Source: Seriola aureovittata
Taxonomy: Eukaryota > Chordata > Actinopteri > Carangiformes > Carangidae
Assembly: GCF_021018895.1 (NCBI RefSeq)
Contig: NC_079364.1
Location: forward strand, 18,560,885-18,624,884
Length of the DNA stretch: 64,000 nt
Reading direction: 5' to 3'
Of the stretch, positions 11,194-21,631 are shown piece by piece. Within the stretch, counting starts at the first letter, position 1; every line of letters begins with the position of its first letter. Below the pieces are notes generated by a model. The model was not told the DNA's origin and searched no databases. It saw only the letters and a list, made by a program, of their open reading frames with translations. The translations under genes were made by a program, and so were the position numbers.

Positions 11194-11827
11194 AAATGTA
11201 AAAAAATATCATACTATAGTATGGCGTAAAAATATCAAAAAACATCATAGTATAGCATGGCATATAAATATCAAAAATTTTCATATTATACTATGGCGTA
11301 AAAATGTCAAAAAACGTCATAGTGTAGTATGGCATAAAAATGTCATAGTATAGTGTGGCATAAAAATGTCAAAAAATATCATAGTATAGTATGGCGTAAA
11401 AATGTCAAAAAGGTCATAGTATAGTATGGCATAAAATATCAAAAGATGTCATAGTATAGTATGTCTTAAAATGTCAAAAATGATCATAGTATAGTATGGC
11501 GTAAAAATATTAATAATATCATAGTATAGTAAGGCATAAAAAAATCAAAAATGATCATAGTGTAGTATGGCGTAAAAATGTCAAAAAAAAGTCATAGTAT
11601 AGTACGGCATAAAAACGTCAAAAAAACGTCATAGTATAGTATGGCTTAAAATGTAAAAAAATTTTCGTGGTATAGTATGGCGTAAAAATGTTAAAAATGA
11701 TCATAGTACTGTATAGTATGGCATAAAAACATCAAGAAACGTCATAGTATAGTAAGGCATAAAAACGTCAAAAAACGTCATAGTATAGTATGGCATAAAA
11801 ATGTCAAATATGATCATAGTATAGTAT

Positions 11828-13065
11828 GGCGTAAAAATATCAAAAAACATCATAGTATAGCATGGCATATAAATATCAAAAATTTTCATATTATACTATG
11901 GCGTAAAAATGTCAAAAAACGTCATAGTGTAGTATGGCATAAAAATGTCATAGTATAGTGTGGCATAAAAATGTCAAAAAATATCATAGTATAGTATGGC
12001 GTAAAAATGTCAAAAATGATCATAGTACTGTATAGTATGGCATAAAATATCAAAAGATGTCATAGTATAGTATGTCTTAAAATGTCAAAAATGATCATAG
12101 TATAGTATGGCGTAAAAATATTAATAATATCATAGTATAGTAAGGCATAAAAAAATCAAAAATGATCATAGTGTAGTATGGCGTAAAAATGTCAATAAAC
12201 GTCATAGTATAGTACGGCATAAAAACGTCAAAAAAACGTCATAGTATAGTATGGCTTAAAATGTAAAAAAATTTTCGTGGTATAGTATGGCGTAAAAATG
12301 TCAAAAATGATCATAGTACTGTATAGTATGGCATAAAAACATCAAGAAACGTCATAGTATAGTAAGGCATAAAAACGTCAAAAAACGTCATAGTATAGTA
12401 TGGCGTAAAAATATGAAAAAAACCTCATAGTACAATAATTCTTCAAATGTCAAAAATGATCATAGTATAGTATGGCTTAAAATGTCAAAAATGGTCATAG
12501 TATAGTATGGCTTAAAATGTCAAAAAAACATCATAGTATAGTATGGCGTAAAAATGTCAAAAAACTTCATAGTATAGTATGGCATAAAAACGTCAAAAAA
12601 CGTCATAGTATAATATGGTGGAAAAATATCAAAAAACGTCATAGTATAGTATGGCTTAAAATATCAATAATGATCATTGTATAGTATGGCATAAAAACAT
12701 CAAGAAACGTCATAGTATAGTAAGGCATAAAAATGTCAAAAAACATCATAGTATCGTATGGCATAAAAATCTCAACACAGAAAAGCCCTCGTGACCGGGA
12801 TTCGAAACCACAACCTTCTGTGTTGGAAGCCAGAGTGCTAACCATTGTACCACCATTTTAACACATTAAAGGTCTTAGTGAAGTGTAAGGCATAAAATAA
12901 ACGTAAAAGGGTATAAAAGTGTCATATTACAGTATGGCGTAAAAGTATCAAAAAACATCATAGTATAGTATGGCATTGAAATGTCAAAAAATATCATATT
13001 ATAGTGTGGCATAAAAATTTCAAAGAATGTCAAAAAACGCCATAGTATAGTATGGCATAAAAATG
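11828..13065 (+). repeat. Array block Y2, paralogue of 6261-7490
   Basis: See block Y1. Part of this block (about 12,030-12,864) is repeated again 1,111 bp further right (about 13,140-13,978), each copy ending in a SINE head fragment. This indicates a local tandem duplication with a 1.1-kb unit. Confidence 0.7.
12772..12864 (-). mobile_element. SINE family A head fragment
   Basis: Identical in extent to 7198-7290, including the ttaacacatt right edge. It belongs to block Y2. Confidence 0.75.
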
Positions 13066-13882
13066 TCATAGTATAGTGTGGCATAAAAATGTCAAAAAAT
13101 ATCATAGTATAGTATGGCGTAAAAATGTCAAAAAGGTCATAGTATAGTATGGCATAAAATATCAAAAGATGTCGTAGTATAGTATGTCTTAAAATGTCAA
13201 AAATGATCATAGTATAGTATGGCGTAAAAATATTAATAATATCATAGTATAGTAAGGCATAAAAAAATCAAAAATGATCATAGTGTAGTATGGCGTAAAA
13301 ATGTCAAAAAAAGTCATAGTATAGTACGGCATAAAAACGTCAAAAAAACGTCATAGTATAGTATGGCTTAAAATGTAAAAAAATTTTCGTGGTATAGTAT
13401 GGCGTAAAAATGTCAAAAATGATCATAGTACTGTATAGTATGGCATAAAAACATCAAGAAACGTCATAGTATAGTAAGGCATAAAAACGTCAAAAAACGT
13501 CATAGTATAGTATGGCGTAAAAATATGAAAAAAACCTCATAGTACAATAATTCTTCAAATGTCAAAAATGATCATAGTATAGTATGGCTTAAAATGTCAA
13601 AAATGGTCATAGTATAGTATGGCTTAAAATGTCAAAAAAACATCATAGTATAGTATGGCGTAAAAATGTCAAAAAACTTCATAGTATAGTATGGCATAAA
13701 AACGTCAAAAAACGTCATAGTATAATATGGTGGAAAAATATCAAAAAACGTCATAGTATAGTATGGCTTAAAATATCAATAATGATCATTGTATAGTATG
13801 GCATAAAAACATCAAGAAACGTCATAGTATAGTAAGGCATAAAAATGTCAAAAAAACATCATAGTATCGTATGGCATAAAAA

Positions 13883-13978
13883 TCTCAACACAGAAAAGCC
13901 CTCGTGACCGGGATTCGAAACCACAACCTTCTGTGTTGGAAGCCAGAGTGCTAACCATTGTACCACCATTTTAACACA
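13883..13978 (-). mobile_element. SINE family A head fragment
   Basis: Same breakpoints as the other head fragments; it sits 1,111 bp from the copy at 12772. The sequence to the right differs slightly (gtcaagtgtaacgc in place of gtgaagtgtaaggc) and there resembles the flank of the full SINEs, suggesting a recombinant junction. Confidence 0.75.
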
Positions 13979-15640
13979 TTAAAGGTCTTAGTCAAGTGTA
14001 ACGCATAAAATAATCATAAAAAGGCATAAAAGTGTCATATTACAGTATGGCGTAAAAGTATCAAAAAACATCATAGTATAGTATGGCATTGAAATGTCAA
14101 AAAATATCATATTATAGTGTGGCATAAAAATTTCAAAGAATGTCAAAAAACGCCATAGTATAGTATGGCATAAAATGTCAAAAAACGTCATAGTGTAGTA
14201 TGGCATAAAAACATCAAAAAACGTCATAGTATAGTATGGCATAAAAATGTCAAAAAACGTCATAGTATCGTATGGCTTAAAATATCAATAATGATCATAG
14301 TATGGTATGGCGTAAAAATTTAAAAAATGATCATAGTATAGTATGGCGTAAAAATATCAAAAAACGTCATAGTATAGTATGGCTTAAAATGTCAAAAAAA
14401 CGTCATAGTATAGTATGACGTAAAAATGCCAAAAATTTCATAGTTCAGTATGGCATAAAAACGTCAAAAAACGTCATAGTATAGTATGGCTTAAAATGTC
14501 AAAAAAAACGTCATAGTATAGTATGACGTAAAAATGTCAAAAAACTTCATAGTTCAGTATGGCATAAAAACATCAAAAAACGTCATAGTATAGTATGGCT
14601 TAAAATGTCAAAAATTATTATACTATAGTATGGCGTAAAAATATCAAAAAACATCATAGTATAGCATGGCATATAAATATCAAAAATTTTCATATTATAC
14701 TATGGCGTAAAAATGTCAAAAAACGTCATAGTGTAGTATGGCATAAAAATGTCATAGTATAGTGTGGCATAAAAATGTCAAAAAATATCATAGTATAGTA
14801 TGGCGTAAAAATGTCAAAAAGGTCGTAGTATAGTATGGCATAAAATATCAAAAGATGTCATAGTATAGTATGTCTTAAAATGTCAAAAATGATCATAGTA
14901 TAGTATGGCGTAAAAATATTAATAATATCATAGTATAGTAAGGCATAAAAAAATCAAAAATGATCATAGTGTAGTATGGCGTAAAAATGTCAAAAAAAGT
15001 CATAGTATAGTATGGCGTAAAAATGTCAATAAACGTCATAGTATAGTACGGCATAAAAACGTCAAAAAAACGTCATAGTATAGTATGGCTTAAAATGTAA
15101 AAAAATTTTCGTGGTATAGTATGGCGTAAAAATGTCAAAAATGATCATAGTACTGTATAGTATGGCATAAAAACATCAAGAAACGTCATAGTATAGTATG
15201 GCATAAAAACGTCAAAAAACGTCATAGTATAGTATGGCGTAAAAATATGAAAAAAACCTCATAGTACAATAATTCTTCAAATGTCAAAAATGATCATAGT
15301 ATAGTATGGCTTAAAATGTCAAAAATGGTCATAGTATAGTATGGCTTAAAATGTCAAAAAAACATCATAGTATAGTATGGCGTAAAAATGTCAAAAATCT
15401 TCATAGTATAGTATGGCATAAAAACGTCAAAAAACGTCATAGTATAATATGGTGGAAAAATATCAAAAAACGTCATAGTATAGTATGGCTTAAAATATCA
15501 ATAATGATCATTGTATAGTATGGCATAAAAACATCAAGAAACGTCATAGTATAGTATGGCATAAAAACATCAAGAAACGTCATAGTATAGTATGGCATAA
15601 AAATGTCAAAAAACATCATAGTATCGTATGGCATAAAAAT

Positions 15641-15734
15641 CTCAACACAGAAAAGCCCTCGTGACCGGGATTCGAAACCACAACCTTCTGTGTTGGAAGC
15701 CAGAGTGCTAACCATTGTACCACCATTTTAACAC
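15641..15734 (-). mobile_element. SINE family A head fragment
   Basis: Counterpart of 8955-9047 in block X2, with the same ttaacacgtt variant at its right edge. Confidence 0.75.
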
Positions 15735-15928
15735 GTTAAATGTCTCAGTGAAGTGTAAGGCATAAAATCAACGTAAAAGGGTAAAAAAGTGTCATATTAC
15801 AGTATGGCGTAAAAGTATCAAAAAACATCATAGTATAATATGGCATTAAAATGTCAAAAAACGTCATAGTATAGTATGGCAAAAAAATCTTGAAAAACGT
15901 AACAGTAGAATATGGCATAAAAATGTCC

Positions 15929-16090
15929 ATCTAATTTTTATTTCTTTGGATAGTGGAAGGTAGCCAGAAAAAACCCATACAGGCAGAACATGCATATCTC
16001 AACACTGAACAACCACATGACAGGGATTCAAACCCACAACCTTATTTGTTTAAGGCAAGAGTGCTAACCACTGTACCACCATGTTAACAC
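15929..16090 (-). mobile_element. tRNA-derived SINE family A, full length
   Basis: Counterpart of 9242-9402 in block X2, nearly identical: one visible difference is gccagaaaaaaccc here against gccaaaaaaaccc there. A- and B-box-like segments are present on the minus strand. Confidence 0.8.
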
Positions 16091-16133
16091 AGAACAAAGT
16101 TATAGTCAAGTGTAACGCATAAAATAATCATAA

Positions 16134-17330
16134 AAAGGCATAAAAGTGTCATAGTATAGTATGGCTTAAAATGTAAAAAAATATCATACTATAGTATGGC
16201 GTAAAAATATCAAAAAACATCATAGTATAGCATGGCATATAAATATCAAAAATTTTCATATTATACTATGGCGTAAAAATGTCAAAAAAACGTCATAGTG
16301 TAGTATGGCATAAAAATGTCATAGTATAGTGTGGCATAAAAATGTCAAAAAATATCATAGTATAGTATGGCGTAAAAATGTCAAAAAGGTCATAGTATAG
16401 TATGGCATAAAATATCAAAAGATGTCATAGTATAGTATGTCTTAAAATGTCAAAAATGATCATAGTATAGTATGGCGTAAAAATATTAATAATATCATAG
16501 TATAGTAAGGCATAAAAAAATCAAAAATGATCATAGTGTAGTATGGCGTAAAAATGTCAAAAAAAAGTCATAGTATAGTATGGCGTAAAAATGTCAATAA
16601 ACGTCATAGTATAGTATGGCATAAAAATGTCAAAAAAACGTCATAGTATAGTATGGCTTAAAATGTAAAAAAATTTTCGTGGTATAGTATGGCGTAAAAA
16701 TGTTAAAAATGATCATAGTACTGTATAGTATGGCATAAAAACATCAAGAAACGTCATAGTATAGTAAGACATAAAAACGTCAAAAAACGTCATAGTATAG
16801 TATGGCGTAAAAATATGAAAAAAACCTCATAGTACAATAATTCTTCAAATGTCAAAAATGATCATAGTATAGTATGGCTTAAAATGTCAAAAATGGTCAT
16901 AGTATAGTATGGCTTAAAATGTCAAAAAAACATCATAGTATAGTATGGCGTAAAAATGTCAAAAAACTTCATAGTATAGTATGGCATAAAAACGTCAAAA
17001 AACGTCATAGTATAATATGGTGGAAAAATATCAAAAAACGTCATAGTATAGTATGGCTTAAAATATCAATAATGATCATTGTATAGTATGGCATAAAAAC
17101 ATCAAGAAACGTCATAGTATAGTAAGGCATAAAAACGTCAAAAAACGTCATAGTATAGTATGGCATAAAAATGTCAAATATGATCATAGTATAGTATGCC
17201 GTAAAAATGTCAAATAAACGTCATAGTATAGTATGCCGTAAAAATGTAAAAAAACGTCATAGTGTAGTATTGCATAAAAACGTCAAAAAACGTCATAGTG
17301 TAGTATTGCATAAAAACGTCAAAAAACGTC
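16134..17330 (+). repeat. Array block W2, paralogue of 1-1200
   Basis: See block W1. The left part also matches the sequence to the right of the piggyBac element (11194 to about 11785, offset about 4,975), so the region to the right of the insertion is represented at least three times in the window. Confidence 0.8.
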
Positions 17331-18050
17331 ATAGTATAGTATGGCGTAAAAATATAAAAAAACCTCATAGTACAATAATTCTTCAAATATCAAAAATGAT
17401 CATAGTATAGTATGGCGGAAAAATATCAAAAAACATCATAGTATAGTATGGCTTAAAATATCAATAATGATCATAGTATGGTATGGCGTAAAAATGTAAA
17501 AAATGATCATAGTATAGTATGGCGTAAAAATATAAAAAAAACGTCATAGTATAGTATGGCTTAAAATGTCAAAAAAACGTCATAGTATAGTATGACGTAA
17601 AAATGTCAAAAAACTTCATAGTTTAGTATGGCATAAAAACGTCAAAAAACGTCATAGTATAGTATGGCTTAAAATGTCAAAAATTATTATAGTATAGTAT
17701 GGCCTAAAAATGTAAAAAATGATCATAATATAGTATGGCTTAAAATATCAATAATGATCTTAGTATAGTATGGCGTACAAATGTCAAAAAACTTCATAGT
17801 TTAGTATGGCATAAAAACGTCAAAAAACGTCATAGTATAGTATGGCTTAAAATGTCAAAAAGTATTATAGTATAGTATGGCCTAAAAATGTCAAAAATGA
17901 TCATAGTATAGTATAGCGTAAAAATATCAAAAAACATCATAGTATAGTATGGCTTTAAATGTCAAATATGATCATAGTATAGTGTGACGTAAAAATGTCC
18001 AAAAAGGTCATAATATAGTACGGCATAAAAATGCCCAAAAATGGCATGTT

Positions 18051-18073
18051 ACCACTCTACCACTGTGTTAACA
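18051..18073 (-). mobile_element. SINE family A remnant at the array edge
   Basis: The short accactctaccactgtgtta segment followed by acataccacaaag matches the A-box end of family A and its usual flank. The rest of the element is gone. It lies where the monomers become irregular, so this is an old array boundary. Confidence 0.4.
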
Positions 18074-18231
18074 TACCACAAAGTCCTACTGAAGTAAGTC
18101 ATAAAATAATCATATAAAGGTAGAAAAATGTAATAGTATAGTGAGACATAAAATGTAATAGTATAGTATGGTATAAAAATGTCAAAAGATGTCATAGTAA
18201 AATATGGCATAAAACGTCATAGTATAGACTT

Positions 18232-20731
18232 TTATATAAACTCAAAAATCAAAATCCTTTGACATGAGGAATGTGGTATAAAGTTTTTTGAGAGGACATT
18301 CATACAGACCATCCCTCCTCCTGAGACAGTTGGTTTTGAAATAGCAGGTGCAAGTAAAATGGCAGATGATGCAGCAACAGTGGTTGGTGGAATACAGGAA
18401 TGAGAGAAACTTATCCAAAGTCGAAACACTACTTTATCAGTTAAGTTAGGCAATTTATTATTACCAAAAAAAGAAACAATAATTAGAAGCGACAAGCTCA
18501 GGGTAAACCAAGGCCAAATCAATAAACAAAAATAAACTATCTCCCCAAAAAGTGCTGACTAACCCTGAAAGTTCAGGGTGCTATTTATATTAAACTAAAT
18601 CTATGTACCCCAAAATCCCAAATCTATTTACACTGATACAACAATATTCACACAGGGTACTGGGCCTGAAAAATACATATAATTATTATACAGGACTAAC
18701 AAAGTGACAGTAAGTTTGGAGGCTGGGGGCAGCACCGAGATGCTACTGTCAGGAGTACTGGAAAACCCAGGCATTTTGAAGAGCAGGATGTTGCAAAGCA
18801 GCCAACCAGCAACCGACACTTTCCCAGCCAGGCCCATGCATCCAGCCAGTTAGGGGTGACCAAGAGGGGAAGCATGCAAAGCACCTCACATGGAACAGAG
18901 CACACACACTCACACAAAAAAACAGTCACACGGAAGAGTCTGGACACAGGTCAATAATATGGCCAGGGCCGTAACAAGCATCACAAAGCAACCAGCATGG
19001 CTGTAGATTCTGAGTCTTGTTAAAGCCAATATGAAAATGTTTCTATGCCATGATGAGGTTCATAGAGACATCTAAAGCTAAGTTGTTTGTTTGTCAAAAA
19101 CCCCTGTACCTACCTTGAGTACATCATTATACTGTATGTTAACGGAGAAGTTCATAGTTTGAAAAATACTAGTTAAAGGAATTGCATCTCTGTTACAGAT
19201 TTATCTTCAATCGTCTACTCATTATTTGTGACTGAAAGGCAAGGATTTGATCAAGTTATACATAATATAGAGATTTAATGATTGATGATGCATGTGTGAT
19301 GAGTTTTATAGATAATGTAAAACCCCTCATACATAATCTCACTGTACAATAGTTCTGCTTGAGGCATTTTTGAAGGATAGTGCGCTGCGGTAACCTATAC
19401 TACATGAATATCTCCTTACAAAGATTTTGAGGCACAAAAATAAAATCAGTCTATCAAAACTGTGTTTTATCAGATGAGTGGTGCTAAAAGATAATGCCTA
19501 TTGCTTGTGGCAGAGATGTTTGAGTTGTTCTACCTCCCCACTTCATGGACCTGATTTGTTTTCTCCCAGTAAATGCGATCTTGGAAGCACATAGAGAAAC
19601 AGGCTAAATGAAGAATAGGTTAAAGAGTTCTGTTTTTATGTCAGCAGTGTTGCCTGCCCCAAGAATTTAAATATTCATCACTGTGTCCACAGACAGAGGA
19701 AGCTCATTATAATATCACAGAGACATGGAAGGTCTACTTGCCTTACTGCATCTTTGAGCTGATTTTTAGTCTGGTCTTAGTACTGCAGCTGGGCTACATA
19801 ACCACCAGCCTGCACTGCACTAGACTAGATTGGGTCTGGAGGGGTTTCCAATCAGATTACGCACAAAGATAAGAGGGCACACATCCTTCATCCTTCATCC
19901 TTGTCTTTTTTTTTTAAACCATGCATGTTTTTTAACCCATCCACAGTCTCCAGTTATTTCTGTTTTAACAGCTCAATCAAGCCTGTAATAATTCTCGCTG
20001 CATGCTTCTATTGCCCATGAAGTATGTAGGCTTCCCCCATGTGTGGTTGTGTTGGCATGGAAACAGGAACGGCATTGTGATGTGTGTATTGAATTTTTCA
20101 CCCCTGTCCCCTGAGCTCAACAGTGAGGAAAGCCTGACACTATCCCCTCCCCCCACCTATTACATCAGAGAAGAGGGGTGGGGGGGGATTCTTTCATGGT
20201 TTCAGCCAGCACATGTACATATAAAGTCTCTGGTCACCAACATTTGTGTGAGGGTAAACCTTCTCTGCAGATACCTTTTATATGCTCCTCAATTTCTGTC
20301 TAAAATGGGTGTAAAATTATTTTCTTGTCCCATTCCCTTTGACAGGAAATTGCTCTCCTGTATGAAACAGAGGGTGCTGCAAATTATCCAAGTCCGCTTC
20401 AGGCAGTACTATTTGCATACCAAATCACGACACAAGAATAAATAAATGAATCTGTTATTTTGAATTTATCTTACATTCATCACACTACCCCCTTGTGGAT
20501 ATAATATATCTTAGGAGGGAGATATAGTGGAGCAAATGGATAAGTCAACTGGTACAGCATGACATTTACACAAGCAGCCTCGGGAAAGACCAGTTCTTAG
20601 AAAAGGCAAAGGTTTTAAGATAGTTACTGCCATCTAGTGGCAGCAAAGTTTTAAACCATCAACTCCCCACATTATACTTTAATCAACTTGAATAAAAAGA
20701 CAGATCCAGGTGACAAGTTGTCACATTTACT
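18232..20731. other. Gene-free stretch between the array and the spondin-1 3' end
   Basis: I see no recognisable protein, RNA gene or named transposon in these 2.5 kb. Open frames up to 147 codons (20002-20445, plus) show no domain, low-complexity PPP-type residues and no splice context, and are judged to be chance. A gccatctagtggcagc segment near 20,630 resembles short dispersed fish repeats, without firm assignment. Confidence 0.6.
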
Positions 20732-20737
20732 TTTATT
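20732..20737 (-). promoter_or_regulatory. Possible poly(A) signal of spondin-1
   Basis: The minus strand reads AATAAA here, 731-736 bp downstream of the spondin-1 stop codon. I saw no closer canonical AATAAA in the intervening minus-strand sequence. Use of this site would give a 3' UTR of about 0.75 kb; other signals further left cannot be excluded. Confidence 0.45.
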
Positions 20738-21467
20738 GTAAAGGTGATATTATTCCAAAATATTAATATGTTAGAGGAACAGAGATAAAGAAATGGAAGG
20801 GAAGACATCTAGAAAACATCTACACAAGACTTTGGTAACAATCTTGGGACACATTCTTATCAAAAAATTCCACAGCAAAAAATAACAAAATCTTCTAATA
20901 ATGCTCCAAATCATATAGATCTCAATCATGGTGAATCTACATGTACAACAATATAGCTGGGTAAAAAGTCTGGGCATTTTGTGTCCTAAAAACAATTGAA
21001 CAATTGAAGGCATATAAAACATTGGAATGGCTGGGCACCTGTGCTTTAAGGTCTGGAATATACTGTATTACCTAAGGATACCACAAGATATAACAGTTCT
21101 TTATCTTATTATTAAATCAATTTATATTTCATAATTATATTTTTCAAGATATATTATACCACAACAAGTTTACAGTAATCTTGCAAAAGAGTCATATGTG
21201 TATCAGAGCTAGTTTGAAAGCACAGAGGAATCTGCCTGGTTTAAATCCAGATTTTCCAGAGAGATCTTTAAATTTGTCTTCTCTTGACGACAACTGATCT
21301 GAGCTCTGGGTTTAACCAACACAGATTCAAGTATGTGCCATTTCAGCCCTAAACAGAGTGCATTGGATCATTGTGCAACAGTGTGCCATGACCTGTCCTG
21401 TTCCCAGCCCTGAACCCCCCATCCCCCCACCCTCCCGTCCACATCAACCCCGTTCCACTACTACTTT

Positions 21468-21631
21468 CTAGCAGGGGTGCACATTACAAGCCCTGATCTC
21501 CTTCCTGTCCTTGCAGCTGGACAGCTGGGCAGTCTTAAACCTTTGCTTCACTGTCATGAGCCGTTCTTGAATACCTCCACCACACAGCTTGGTACATTCT
21601 GTCCAACTCGACCATGGTCTCATTTTACACC
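21468..21631 (-). CDS. spon1: spon1 last exon, thrombospondin type-1 repeat 6 and stop
   Basis: The exon completes GCKMRPWSSWTECTKLCGGG, IQERLMTVKQRFKTAQLSSC and KDRKEIRACNVHPC, ending in TAG at 21468-21470. Human spondin-1 ends with the same KEIRACNVHPC. WSSW is kept. CTKLCG lacks the O-fucose acceptor residue, as in mammals. The acceptor is CTTTAG after a 107-bp intron. The 3' UTR follows to the left. Confidence 0.97.

Larger units (their letters stand above)
13883..16165 (+). repeat. Array block X2, paralogue of 7198-9477 with empty piggyBac site
   Basis: See block X1. The right end carries the uninterrupted sequence gtatggcttaaaatg at about 16,159-16,173, the pre-insertion state of the piggyBac site. 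Confidence 0.85.
1..18231. repeat. 36-bp AT-rich tandem array (minisatellite or satellite)
   Basis: The tract is built from a monomer of about 36 bp (35-38 with indels). Each has a core like catagtatagtatggc followed by (a/g)taaaaa and (a/c/t)gtcaaaaaa. Variants include gcg for gca, gct with taaaatgtc, and aatgatcatag junctions. The array runs off the left edge of the window and decays at about 18,200, where spacing becomes irregular. Because 36 is a multiple of three, many 60-110 codon open frames appear on both strands with a 12-residue period; these are by-products and not genes. Interruptions are SINE pieces, one intact SINE and a piggyBac element, listed separately. Monomer order is not random: multi-kilobase blocks recur. 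Confidence 0.95.

Noticed and set aside
3877..15930. Many 60-110 codon open frames with a 12-residue period (MPYYTMTFFDIF-like) across the array
   Set aside because: They are by-products of a 36-bp monomer whose length is a multiple of three. They occur on both strands, start anywhere and show no non-repeat domain.
1..18231. CRISPR-like pattern of regular short repeats with variable gaps
   Set aside because: The gaps are themselves repeat sequence, there are no unique spacers, no cas genes, and the genome is vertebrate.
20002..20445. 147-codon plus-strand open frame
   Set aside because: No domain, no conserved motif, no splice or promoter context; composition looks like non-coding DNA.
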